From positions 1-30,496 of the IMG/VR virus record IMGVR_UViG_3300003690_000144: 30,496 nucleotides of DNA; one strand, written 5' to 3'. The stretch is from a virus. A model generated the notes under the pieces. It was not told the DNA's origin, ran no database searches, and was given only the letters and a program-made list of their open reading frames with translations. Positions 16,738 through 24,970 of this stretch are shown piece after piece; position 1 is the stretch's first letter, and each line of letters opens with the position of its first letter. The position numbers and the translations under genes are program-made.

Positions 16738-16832
16738 TAGTATTTCTTCTTACGCTTTAAACTCTTCTTCTTTTGCTTCTTCTTAGGCGGTCGCCCTCTT
16801 GTCTTGCCATATGTTCCTGGACCTCTTGGCAT
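16737..16832 (-). CDS. Very small highly basic protein, 31 aa
   Basis: The frame encodes MPRGPGTYGKTRGRPPKKK followed by further Lys/Arg and ends KKKY: 16 of 31 residues are Lys or Arg. Both ends are TAATG joints with neighbours, which is strong evidence of a real gene. Short proteins opening MPRGxGTYG and containing an AT-hook-like GRPPKKK are common in phage head regions. The GRP core suggests minor-groove DNA binding, perhaps with packaged DNA or the scaffold; that is inference. Confidence 0.75.
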   Translation of the reverse strand: MPRGPGTYGKTRGRPPKKKQKKKSLKRKKKY

Positions 16833-17020
16833 TATAAAGCCCCCTCTCTCATTTGTGTTATACTTTCTTCCATCGTAATAGATGAAAATTCCATATCAGT
16901 TCTATACCCACGTTCAGTTCTCATGAATACATATGGGGCAGATTTCTTATTCACGACACATTCGGGGCATTTTCCACCCTTATAGTAGCCATGTTTACTG
17001 CATATTCCTGAGATTCTCAT
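16832..17020 (-). CDS. Small zinc-ribbon-like protein, 62 aa
   Basis: Residues 7-21 (CSKHGYYKGGKCPEC) give a CxxH...CxxC site that should bind one zinc. The rest has a few beta strands and a short helix. The ATG at 17020 has no clear ribosome site; the 111-base gap upstream holds only short dyads. It is coupled to the basic 31-residue protein by TAATG. A nucleic-acid or protein-binding adaptor is possible; function unknown. Confidence 0.68.
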   Translation of the reverse strand: MRISGICSKHGYYKGGKCPECVVNKKSAPYVFMRTERGYRTDMEFSSITMEESITQMREGAL

Positions 17021-17131
17021 AGAGATGGAAGAGAGTTTGACCTCGCAACCACCTAATTGGATTTTTGGGGCCGCCCTTTATCGACAACCCCAACAGTATC
17101 CTAAAACTGTTAAACCTTATCTATTCGGTTT
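17021..17131. other. Gap between capsid-side genes with two short dyads
   Basis: No coding frame is convincing here. Two adjacent inverted repeats are visible: TTGGGG (17065-17070) with CCCCAA (17088-17093), and AACAG (17092-17096) with CTGTT (17107-17111). Neither is followed by a T run on the minus strand. They could shape the mRNA and lower expression downstream of the abundant capsid genes. Confidence 0.35.
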
Positions 17132-17587
17132 TTAAGCAAATACAGTAGCAACAGCACCAGAGGCATAAACAATACCCTCTACTTGCCATCTATTTGTAGC
17201 AATGCCAGTAAGTTCATACACTGCTGAAGCACCTGTTGTAGTGCCATTCATTGAAATAGCATCATCATTAGATTCATCAGCTGCAAAAACAACATGCTGA
17301 GCAGGAGTTCCGTCTATGGTATCAATTACCAAAGCATAACCCTCATACAGCGTTGTTGTTGCATCACACGTTATAGTGTGAGCATTACTTGTTACCGCTC
17401 CAAATACAACTTTTATCTTTGCTCCAACAGTGGGTGCTGGCAATGTAACATCGCAACCATCCAACTTTGTAACAAGATAACAAAAGCCATCAACAGCTGT
17501 GAAATCTGCTGTTTGTGCTGACATTTTGTATACATCTGGAGTTCTTCCATATTTACTACTACTACTATTGAGTACGTCTGCTCTCAT
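17132..17587 (-). CDS. Putative capsid decoration/head protein, 151 aa
   Basis: A beta-rich protein directly after the major capsid gene, coupled by TAATG. The segment CDVTLPAPTVGAKIKVVFG is characteristic of a beta-roll module found in phage head-decoration and fibre proteins, where LPAP/xxGxxIxV strands repeat. An outer capsid decoration role fits position and fold but is not proved. Confidence 0.68.
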   Translation of the reverse strand: MRADVLNSSSSKYGRTPDVYKMSAQTADFTAVDGFCYLVTKLDGCDVTLPAPTVGAKIKVVFGAVTSNAHTITCDATTTLYEGYALVIDTIDGTPAQHVVFAADESNDDAISMNGTTTGASAVYELTGIATNRWQVEGIVYASGAVATVFA

Positions 17588-18936
17588 TATGCCACCGCCT
17601 CTTCAAAGACAAACAACGCATGAGTTTCAGGTAATGAAACCTCAAGACCTGCTTCTGTAAGAATTAAATCCTTACGCAAGTCTTCATCCGCTGCCTGCAC
17701 ATTAGTTTCAATTGAAGTATCGCGATTGATTCCGTTGCCAACAAGTGGGCGATAAGATACATGATCGAGGTCAACCATACAGCAAAATTCAGCAGCAAGG
17801 CCTCTAAATAGAGGTTCCCTTACTAATGATAAATCGCCATGAACGGTTTCAATCTTCATTATCTTATGACCAAATGTACCCTGACTTCTCTCAAAGTTAT
17901 ATGGTACTGTAGAACTCAATGAATCACCAATGAATCCAGCACCACTACCTAACTTATTGAACAGTGAAATTACAGGCAAACTGCATAAAGCAAGTTTAAC
18001 TGAACTTCCACCTCTAGCGGGGTCAAATACAACTTCTAAATCACGAAGAAGAACATCATAGGTTAAACTTGCAGCAGCAACTGTTTTCAAGTATGCTTGA
18101 CCTTCAGTATAAACTAATTGTTCTGAATCTTCATGTGTTTGAGATTGACCGTTAGCAATAATATGACCAGCTATACCTTCGGTGTAATTAATACCACCAG
18201 AAGATGCACGCTGACCAAACAACATTGCACGCTCAATATCAACCTTGTGTTCGCGTAACTTTAGATTCCATATCCGTTGCCATTCGCTAGAATAACCCTT
18301 ATAAACCGTTGCCCTTGCCGTATTTGACATCTCACAAGCTGTCTTGAAGATTTGGGTATACCCATAATCATGGTCAAGCTCTTGAGACCAAACATCTGGG
18401 GCTCCAGTTCCTTCTGCATACGCAGTTCCGATAACCTGTCCTATACCTTCCATTGAGGCAGCACTAACATAAGCAGCTGGGTCAGCATCTGAACCAGGAT
18501 TGGTCAACCATTTAATATCAATCGATGTAGTCGAATTGATTGCTGTTATTACAGCATTTGCATGGTTAGGCGCATCACTATTTCCCTGTAAAGAGGAAAT
18601 TTGCACGACCATACCTTTGATTAACCAAGGTTGAGCTGCTGACAGAGTGGCTGATACAACCGCACCAGTAACTACTGCTGCAAGATTGGTAGAAATATTA
18701 AAACTTCTATCAGTCCACGCCATTGGGCTTCTGTCTTCGAGAAATCGGAATTGAGGGTCGGATGTAGGCATCTTTGCTACGTTAGAAAGGTAAACAAAAA
18801 ATGGTGACTCTTCGGGGGACAGCTCCGCAACCCTATCACTAAAGTCATATAAACGTCTTGAACCTTTAGTGAGGGATAATGCAGTCTGACTACCGGGAAT
18901 ACCAACATTTACTATTCCACTATTATAATTAGCCAT
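17587..18936 (-). CDS. Major capsid protein, HK97-like fold, 449 aa
   Basis: ATG at 18936 has AGGAG six bases upstream. Features of HK97-fold capsid proteins of the podovirus type: an N-terminal segment VAELSPEESPFFVYLSNV with nearby FRFLEDR, an inserted beta domain (about residues 85-165), the conserved TQIFKTACEMSNTARATV followed by a long helix (LKLREHKVDIERAMLFG, about residues 225-245), and a C-terminal domain with LVREPLFRGLAAE. It follows a scaffold gene and precedes a decoration-like gene, the usual order. No separate protease gene is seen, and there is no obvious delta-domain cut site. Confidence 0.85.
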   Translation of the reverse strand: MANYNSGIVNVGIPGSQTALSLTKGSRRLYDFSDRVAELSPEESPFFVYLSNVAKMPTSDPQFRFLEDRSPMAWTDRSFNISTNLAAVVTGAVVSATLSAAQPWLIKGMVVQISSLQGNSDAPNHANAVITAINSTTSIDIKWLTNPGSDADPAAYVSAASMEGIGQVIGTAYAEGTGAPDVWSQELDHDYGYTQIFKTACEMSNTARATVYKGYSSEWQRIWNLKLREHKVDIERAMLFGQRASSGGINYTEGIAGHIIANGQSQTHEDSEQLVYTEGQAYLKTVAAASLTYDVLLRDLEVVFDPARGGSSVKLALCSLPVISLFNKLGSGAGFIGDSLSSTVPYNFERSQGTFGHKIMKIETVHGDLSLVREPLFRGLAAEFCCMVDLDHVSYRPLVGNGINRDTSIETNVQAADEDLRKDLILTEAGLEVSLPETHALFVFEEAVA

Positions 18937-18957
18937 TACGACTCCTATTTTCTTTTA

Positions 18958-19716
18958 TTAAAGAACATTACTTCGACTCCCAGCCTTGACAATAGAATCC
19001 CATATTTTATCGCCCTCAGACTTAGGAGTACGCTCTCCACCTCCCTGTAAAACACCAGGAGAGTTTGGAGACTGTTTGTTTTTTCGTACAGCATCAAGAG
19101 CATTTTGGGTTTCGACCTGTTGCCCGGTATTCTCTTTCCACAGCTTAATCAGCGAAGAGGTATCAATCTTGTCCTTCGGTTGAGAAACGAAATTCAAAAA
19201 CTCTCCGATTTCATCATCTTCTAGTTTATGAACTCCCTTTAACTCGCTAACAAAGGCACCCAATGCTGCCTCCTGCTTTAATTCTTGCTGCATCTGCTGT
19301 ACAGCCTCACCCACCAACTGTTTTTCCTGCTTTACGCGGAAATCATAAGATGGTGAATCGGTTTTGTAGTATGCGTCCCAAGGGTTGAACTCATCGTAAC
19401 TTAACTTTTGGTCTGTGTTAGAATCTTCCTTACCACCAGAAACAATCCAGTCCTGCATTTTCTCTACTAACCCTGGATTACTCTGCAAATAATCACGAAG
19501 CTGGCCCATCTTCTCAATTTCGCCTGTCTGGCCCTTGAGACCATCAAGCTCAGCTTGTCTTTTATCTGCAATAGACTGAAACTTTTTAGCTTCAACCTCC
19601 CAATCAAGCCCAGTATCTTCAGCCACTTCACCCTCATAGGATGTCGGCTCTTCAAACGGGTTTGGATTATCACTAGTATCTAAGACCTCTTCCACAACAT
19701 CTACTTCATTTGCCAT
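18958..19716 (-). CDS. Scaffolding protein, 252 aa
   Basis: ATG at 19716 has AAAGGAG seven bases upstream. The protein is acidic at the N-terminus, then helical and Gln/Lys/Glu rich (QKLSYDEFNPWDAYYK; GEAVQQMQQELKQEAALG), with a flexible C-terminus (NKQSPNSPGVLQGGGERTP). No protease motif is seen. Size, composition and position between portal and major capsid protein are those of a phage scaffold. Confidence 0.8.
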   Translation of the reverse strand: MANEVDVVEEVLDTSDNPNPFEEPTSYEGEVAEDTGLDWEVEAKKFQSIADKRQAELDGLKGQTGEIEKMGQLRDYLQSNPGLVEKMQDWIVSGGKEDSNTDQKLSYDEFNPWDAYYKTDSPSYDFRVKQEKQLVGEAVQQMQQELKQEAALGAFVSELKGVHKLEDDEIGEFLNFVSQPKDKIDTSSLIKLWKENTGQQVETQNALDAVRKNKQSPNSPGVLQGGGERTPKSEGDKIWDSIVKAGSRSNVL

Positions 19717-19753
19717 TTTGCTTCTCCTTTCTGCAATGTGTTTATTGACGGGC

Positions 19754-21769
19754 CTAACTTGGCTCCCTCAGAATATCCTTAGTGAGGGACTTCAATCTCT
19801 CGCCTTCAACCTTCACTGCACCTGCAAGCTTATTAGCCTGCACTTTTCTATCAGCCTCGGCGTCCGATAAGACTTCAAACAGTTTGCTCTTGAATTTCTC
19901 AACAGCAATGCGTTTCTTGTCATGTATGGACTCCCTTGTAGTTGACTGCAATTGTCCTTCAAGCGCCTTGACACGCTGACCAGCCTGCTGTAATGCAGAG
20001 GCCATTTGTGCCTGTTGGCTCTTTCTCTGAATGACACCTTGCTTATCAAAAATATCTGGAAATTTCTTCAACACTTCTATGTCGTCAATTATTCCCATTT
20101 GGAAGGCCTGCATATAGACTTCAAGTTCTGCCCACTTGCTCGACGGTAATGTAGAGCCAGGAACTATCTTGATATCATGCTGACCTAAATTAAATTTATC
20201 TTTTTTAATGTCAATAATGGTCTGCGAGGCGTCATCATAAAAATTAACAGTTACCTCGTCAATATCATTATTCGGTTGTACGAGCCTGAACATCTTCTTA
20301 AATGTATAATGACCCTTGGCGTAATTATACACAATACGCCCAAGGCGGTTCAAGCTAAATTCTATGTCCCTAAGTTTCGACTTAGGTCTCTCTGCCCCAA
20401 GACTAAGCATCATCTGCGTGCCTTTAGCTGTCTCTGGCGCAGTCTGTGAAAATCCATGCATCATCTCTGGTAGCCCAAATGCAAAATCAATATAAAATTC
20501 ACATTGCTGAATCAATCTGTAAAACTCACCAGCCAACGGCTGTGGCTGTGGATAGTGAGGTTCCCCTGCGCTGGTATCACCTTCGATTACAGCATTAGGA
20601 TTTGCCCAATCTTGCTCAAGCCTTTCAAGCCCATTAATTGCAAACCCTATTGGCACTACAAGCTTTAGCCCAGCAGAACTCTGCGCATGGGAAAGAACTA
20701 ACGACCAGAGCTTATTAAGCAATCTCTGAATCGGTCTTGCCCGAGAAATATCAGACTTAGGATATGGTGTCCCAGTCCAAATATTTGGAAACGAAACTAT
20801 TGGATATATGTCAGTATTAAGCACGTCTTCATATAACATAACCTGACCTATCGATGCCGATACTGCAATCCTGTCCTGAAATATCTCTTCAAAGTCAAGC
20901 AAGCCACGCTCAAATATACCAGGGTTTTCCGATAAGAATTGAGAAAATCCTTCCTCATCAAATATCATTTCATTACCGCTTGCCTGGTCTGCTACACGAT
21001 AAAACGGCATCTTTATTTTATAAAAACGCTCTAATATCTGATACTTTGTTCTATTGCCCAAATCGAGGTCTTTGACCTCTGACGGCGTATAGACAGAAGC
21101 AGTATTACTCTGCTGTGAATCAGGATAATCATCCTCCGTATACGATTCAATCTCATTAATTATACCAGGAATAATATCACCTGTCTCTTGGTCTACTTGG
21201 TCGCCTAAATGCGGGTAGAGGCTGACGACCTGCTCACGGGTTAGTATAGTAGAAAGGATGACACTTTCTGCGTCATCGTACCATCTGTCTCTGCATGATG
21301 GAGGTACATACACCCTAAACGGGTTAACATAAGTGAACTTGACATCGCCTCTACCAAAGTCTGCATTACGGTCTACATAAATATAAGCATAGCCCATACC
21401 AGTTGTAGAGTAATCATTAATAATCTGTTTCAGCTTTTCATCGCCCTCAGAAATATCCCATATATACCCAAGAATTGTACGCCACACCTTAGACTGCTTT
21501 ACATCAGAATCCTCTCTTGGCTGTGCATCAAACATAGCTGGGCGAGCTGTAAGTACGCTCTTAAGTTTTTCTACTGCTGGGCCGCATCTATCCATAGGTA
21601 CAGCAGCCTGATTACGAGATGACAGCTCTTCTTCTTCTTCCGCCGAGAAATGATTACCAAGGGAAAAGTCCAAATCCTTACGGGCATCATTATCCCAATT
21701 AGCCCGTGCATCACGCCAGCGTCGGTATAATTCTTTATTATGCTCTGCTTGCGGTTCTTGTTCTATCAT
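19754..21769 (-). CDS. Portal protein, P22-like family, 671 aa
   Basis: The N-terminal region (helical, DLDFSLGNHFSAEEEEELS, then CGPAVEKLKSVLTARPAMFD) is the start of P22-type portal proteins, in which a residue string of the DNA-gate clip domain follows. FRVYVPPSCRDRWYDDAESV and the later PNIWTGTPYPKSDISRARPI are typical wing/stem segments. Residues about 580-650 are a coiled coil. Length matches podovirus portals (600-750). The gene lies after a promoter at 21803-21831; only a weak AAGTAGA-like site precedes the ATG. It forms the dodecameric DNA channel at one capsid vertex. Confidence 0.85.
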   Translation of the reverse strand: MIEQEPQAEHNKELYRRWRDARANWDNDARKDLDFSLGNHFSAEEEEELSSRNQAAVPMDRCGPAVEKLKSVLTARPAMFDAQPREDSDVKQSKVWRTILGYIWDISEGDEKLKQIINDYSTTGMGYAYIYVDRNADFGRGDVKFTYVNPFRVYVPPSCRDRWYDDAESVILSTILTREQVVSLYPHLGDQVDQETGDIIPGIINEIESYTEDDYPDSQQSNTASVYTPSEVKDLDLGNRTKYQILERFYKIKMPFYRVADQASGNEMIFDEEGFSQFLSENPGIFERGLLDFEEIFQDRIAVSASIGQVMLYEDVLNTDIYPIVSFPNIWTGTPYPKSDISRARPIQRLLNKLWSLVLSHAQSSAGLKLVVPIGFAINGLERLEQDWANPNAVIEGDTSAGEPHYPQPQPLAGEFYRLIQQCEFYIDFAFGLPEMMHGFSQTAPETAKGTQMMLSLGAERPKSKLRDIEFSLNRLGRIVYNYAKGHYTFKKMFRLVQPNNDIDEVTVNFYDDASQTIIDIKKDKFNLGQHDIKIVPGSTLPSSKWAELEVYMQAFQMGIIDDIEVLKKFPDIFDKQGVIQRKSQQAQMASALQQAGQRVKALEGQLQSTTRESIHDKKRIAVEKFKSKLFEVLSDAEADRKVQANKLAGAVKVEGERLKSLTKDILREPS

Positions 21770-21802
21770 TCTACTTATTGAGATTAAATCTCATTTTAGC
21801 CC

Positions 21803-21831
21803 AAATATACGAAACATTCATCTCAATGTCA
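21803..21831 (-). promoter_or_regulatory. Sigma-70 promoter for the head/tail operon
   Basis: On the minus strand TTGACA (21826-21831) and TATATT (21803-21808) are separated by exactly 17 bases. The -35 is a perfect consensus and the -10 has five of six. Transcription would start near 21796, about 27 bases before the portal ATG. Upstream is an AT-rich block with TTTTTTCA that is shared with the promoter at 26533-26561, so both may have an UP-like element. Confidence 0.8.
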
Positions 21832-21861
21832 AGGATTATTTTATAATTAGTGAAAAAAACC

Positions 21862-23415
21862 TTAATACCTAGCTCCAGTAAGCCAATTATAGCGTCTTTT
21901 AGTCTTACCAGCACCTTTTCTGGCATGTGAGGAAAATTCTTCCTCCTTCATTCTGTTGCTTCGTGGTGGCTTGGCATGATAGTTAGCGCAATACAATGCA
22001 TCCATAATATCATCATGTTTTGATCTTGGATGTTCGAAAAATTCATTAGTCAACTCAGTCATAGTATGCTTAGTATGTAGCTTCTTAGAGTTTACTATCC
22101 AGCCCAATGCTGTCTCAAGCCTATCTTCCTTTGATATCCTCGTTGGGTGCTTAATGCCCTTCATAATGCCAGGTACAAGCTTTCTATCCTTGGCTGCAAG
22201 CCTCTCTGCCATATCTCTAACTATCTCCTGTGCCGCTACAGTTTCAATAGTGACACGCCTTACTGGACTATACTTTTTTGCCATTTCAACAATCTTAGGT
22301 GCCAAGTCAAATGCTGGTATCTTTTCCCTGAAATAGTCTATTACATAGCGATTACGCTCAGAGTCTATGCCCATTACGATTATGACCTGGTAGTCTGAAG
22401 ATGATGTAGCAGTAGCTGCAATGTCTACACCCAAATAGACATAAATTGGTACAACCTCGCTGCCAATATGAAGATAGGCAAAGCCATTTTCGGAAACAAA
22501 ATCACCGTGATATTTTTGAATTCTATCAATCTTAAATGAGGCAGAGGATATATCACGGGCATCGTTCATATACTCCTGTGCAAACTTGTCAGGACTGTCC
22601 CTAAACTCACCCTCAAGCTTTGACCTTAGCTTTTTAATCGGGAACTGCTCAGGCCACAACGGCTCACTATCGAGGGTGCCATCAATCGTAGCCCTATAGA
22701 AAGCTACATCCCAAGGGTTATTTAGACATTTCTCCTGTGACTCACGCCAACCGTCATAGATAGACTGCAAGAAACTGTCATAGTGCACAATTGTGCCCTG
22801 TAACCATATCCAGCCTTCTCTCCCTGGTGTCTCCTCAAGGGCGGGGTAAATAGTAGACATTACCCATTTCTTAATCTCTGAGCGCCTATCAGGTGTTTTA
22901 GTATTCAACTCAGATTCAAAGTCATCAAGTACAATGCCAGTATAACGGACATCAACCTCAGTACGACCTCTCAGTCTCTGTGTCGTGCCTTTAGCAATAA
23001 TTCTGTCGCCTTTAGATGTAACAATATCTTTCTCAGTCCACTTCTCACCAAGCAAATCACCAAAGTAATGGCGTATAGCCTGATTCATTTCCAGGTGATA
23101 TTTAATATATTTAAGATGGTCAATCGACTGTCCCTGTTCTTCACTGACCCATGCTATAAACTCACGCCTACCGCTCTCAGCAAAGCATATCTTATGCAGT
23201 ATTGCAGCCTTTGCCAGTGTAGACTTAGCAAATCCACGAGGGAGAATATTACATATCCTGGCACCTGGCTTAAAACTAATAAGCTTTTTAGCTATCTCAT
23301 GATGAAACGCTGGCGTTTCGCTCTTATGTAAGAAATCATTAGGCAAAAAGACCCGCCCAAAGTAAATCAAGTCTTTATAAGCACGATGAAGTATCTCTTC
23401 TTTGTTATCTGTCAC
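21862..23415 (-). CDS. Terminase large subunit, 517 aa
   Basis: ATPase domain: Walker A LPRGFAKST (residues 58-66), Walker B IVLDDFE (161-167). Nuclease domain: VYLGVDIAATATSSSDYQ with D331, a TIETVAAQEIV segment with E391, and HDDIMDALY with D468/D469/D472 as metal ligands. These make the two-domain motor that packages and cuts the DNA. The start is a GTG at 23415 with GAG about five bases upstream; no closer ATG preserves the N-terminal helix. It lies one gene group away from the small subunit (24120-24875). Confidence 0.92.
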   Translation of the reverse strand: MTDNKEEILHRAYKDLIYFGRVFLPNDFLHKSETPAFHHEIAKKLISFKPGARICNILPRGFAKSTLAKAAILHKICFAESGRREFIAWVSEEQGQSIDHLKYIKYHLEMNQAIRHYFGDLLGEKWTEKDIVTSKGDRIIAKGTTQRLRGRTEVDVRYTGIVLDDFESELNTKTPDRRSEIKKWVMSTIYPALEETPGREGWIWLQGTIVHYDSFLQSIYDGWRESQEKCLNNPWDVAFYRATIDGTLDSEPLWPEQFPIKKLRSKLEGEFRDSPDKFAQEYMNDARDISSASFKIDRIQKYHGDFVSENGFAYLHIGSEVVPIYVYLGVDIAATATSSSDYQVIIVMGIDSERNRYVIDYFREKIPAFDLAPKIVEMAKKYSPVRRVTIETVAAQEIVRDMAERLAAKDRKLVPGIMKGIKHPTRISKEDRLETALGWIVNSKKLHTKHTMTELTNEFFEHPRSKHDDIMDALYCANYHAKPPRSNRMKEEEFSSHARKGAGKTKRRYNWLTGARY

Positions 23416-23436
23416 TAACTCTTATCCAGAAAATCT

Positions 23437-23772
23437 CTAGGCAAAAATGCCCTGCCGGTCATTTACATGTGTTAAACTCTTTTTGTTCCAATTTTTTCTC
23501 TTATAAGCATAATTTTTCTTAGAGTCATATACATAGTCATTTTTATTACCGCCAAACCGTTTTATCGCTCTGTCAACAGCCCTCTCTTCAGGTCCCATAT
23601 TACTACGTAATATACCATCATATGTAAGATTGCCGTCACTGTAGATATGATTGCGCTTTATCAATATACTTTTTGCCATCGACTTAGCATCATCATAGCT
23701 TGTACCACTCTTATTCTGTATTTGCTCTGTAAGCCTGCCCCACAAAGGATTTATTTTCATTTCATTACTCAT
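23437..23772 (-). CDS. Hypothetical basic protein, 111 aa
   Basis: The ATG at 23772 overlaps the upstream TGA (ATGA joint) and has AGG six bases before it. A TTG at 23793 would extend the protein by seven residues but has no better site. The protein is helical and basic (RAVDRAIKRFGGNKNDYVYD, KNYAYKRKNWNKKSL). It sits between the small zinc protein and the large terminase. No domain is recognised; a nucleic-acid role would suit its charge. Confidence 0.66.
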   Translation of the reverse strand: MSNEMKINPLWGRLTEQIQNKSGTSYDDAKSMAKSILIKRNHIYSDGNLTYDGILRSNMGPEERAVDRAIKRFGGNKNDYVYDSKKNYAYKRKNWNKKSLTHVNDRQGIFA

Positions 23773-23921
23773 CGCTTGCCTGTAGGCTTCCAACCGTGTT
23801 TAACACCTCGTAAGAGATTAAGCATTTTTTTTGCACCTGCAATAGTTTTAGACATAGCCTTCTCTTCCCATCTTTTGCCCTTTTTAACATAAACCGTCTT
23901 TCCGATTCTCTTATATGGCAT
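23769..23921 (-). CDS. Small very basic protein, 50 aa
   Basis: The sequence begins MPYKRIGKTVYVKKGKRWEE and ends GWKPTGKR: 17 of 50 residues are Lys or Arg. Its ATG overlaps the stop of the upstream gene as TAATG, and its TGA overlaps the next ATG. The arrangement is strong evidence that it is translated. Its sequence is like short basic proteins common beside phage packaging genes. Function unknown. Confidence 0.7.
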   Translation of the reverse strand: MPYKRIGKTVYVKKGKRWEEKAMSKTIAGAKKMLNLLRGVKHGWKPTGKR

Positions 23922-24115
23922 TATGCATCCCCTCTTATTGGCGAATGAAAATCACCTATTAGCATTAATTCATTCTGAAGGTCATAGAGGCTATTACAAT
24001 AAGAACATTTCCAGCCTATAATAGAACCAAATGGGCTAAATATAGGTTCCCTGTTATGTGTTGTCAATTTCCCTTCACAGACATCACAGCTATTGTCCTC
24101 TAAGTTCCTATACAT
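23921..24115 (-). CDS. Small zinc-ribbon protein, 64 aa
   Basis: Two CxxC pairs (CDVC near residues 10-13 and CSYC near 37-40) flank a short beta region, the typical layout of a zinc ribbon. I chose the ATG at 24115, four bases after the terminase small subunit stop; a TTG at 24133 would overlap that gene by 14 bases. No clear ribosome site precedes it, so coupling is likely. It may bind DNA or protein during packaging; that is a guess. Confidence 0.68.
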   Translation of the reverse strand: MYRNLEDNSCDVCEGKLTTHNREPIFSPFGSIIGWKCSYCNSLYDLQNELMLIGDFHSPIRGDA

Positions 24116-24119
24116 TATA

Positions 24120-24875
24120 TCATACACTGGCAACCTTAGCTTGAATCTTCTTTACTTTAATCTCGCCAGCCTCTATTGCATCCAACTGCTCCCTAGTAAA
24201 ACCTTGAAATAGTGTAATTGACTCTGATTTCTTTTCAGTCTTGGGACTAACGCCATAAAGACCTAGCAGATATTCTATAGCCCTCAGCCTGGTAGCGTCA
24301 GAATCTGCACTCTCTGCAATGGAATTAGCACTCCTAATGAGTGCCGACTTTGATACGCCTGCACTATCAAGCAGTCCTTCAACCTCCTCACGTATCGCGC
24401 CCTGCACGCGTTCCGTCTTCATCAGTCTCTGACCCATTACAGTAGCATAATTCTTGTTATTCGTCGGATAAGCCTTGATATACGCTTTTGCCGGCTCCAT
24501 CCCTCTGGCAACGTAATAGGCGAAAAGAGTCTCATATTTGGTTGGCTCCTTGCGTCTGTTGCGTATTTCGTTGTATTTGCGATTTGAAAAACACCATATG
24601 TTATGAATTGGCTCTCCCGACATCTCAACATTCTTAGTCTGTAAGAAAGTTCCAAAAAGTGTCCTGATATACGGAACAGGCTCATTTTTCCTACTGGGCT
24701 GAAGCTTGCCGCTGTAAAGGACCTTACACACCTGACCGTCATCTGACACACACCAATCACCATCTTCAGCTTTTCGCCAATCATCGATAACGGCATTATC
24801 ACCTTCATTTGCATTAAACTCTTTAATATCTTCATAAATGCGGTGAATAACACCATTGATCTCCCTTTCGTACAT
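24120..24875 (-). CDS. Terminase small subunit, 251 aa
   Basis: ATG at 24875 follows immediately after the stop of a 25-residue leader and has GAGAGG eight bases upstream. Residues about 113-150 (KYETLFAYYVARGMEPAKAY, then a short loop and an RLMKTERVQ segment) form a helix-turn-helix that matches the DNA-binding domain of phage small terminases. A helical oligomerisation region follows (about 155-205). The N-terminal 100 residues are unusual for the family and contain three Cys and several Trp, so an extra domain is probable. It would recognise the packaging site. Confidence 0.75.
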   Translation of the reverse strand: MYEREINGVIHRIYEDIKEFNANEGDNAVIDDWRKAEDGDWCVSDDGQVCKVLYSGKLQPSRKNEPVPYIRTLFGTFLQTKNVEMSGEPIHNIWCFSNRKYNEIRNRRKEPTKYETLFAYYVARGMEPAKAYIKAYPTNNKNYATVMGQRLMKTERVQGAIREEVEGLLDSAGVSKSALIRSANSIAESADSDATRLRAIEYLLGLYGVSPKTEKKSESITLFQGFTREQLDAIEAGEIKVKKIQAKVASV

Positions 24876-24953
24876 TCAGGATACCTCTCCCGACCATTTT
24901 ATTACATCGCCTTTCCTGCGCCCTCCGGGTACCCTGCTTACCAATCGCTTCAT
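24876..24953 (-). CDS. 25-residue leader peptide before the small terminase
   Basis: ATG at 24953 has a perfect GAGGAGG seven bases upstream. The 25 residues (MKRLVSRVPGGRRKGDVIKW and five more) end with TGA directly before the ATG of the terminase small subunit, with no intervening base. The gene is so short that it may act mainly as a translation-coupling or regulatory leader. Its basic composition also allows a real mini-protein. Confidence 0.6.
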   Translation of the reverse strand: MKRLVSRVPGGRRKGDVIKWSGEVS

Positions 24954-24970
24954 ATGGATTCCTCCTCATT

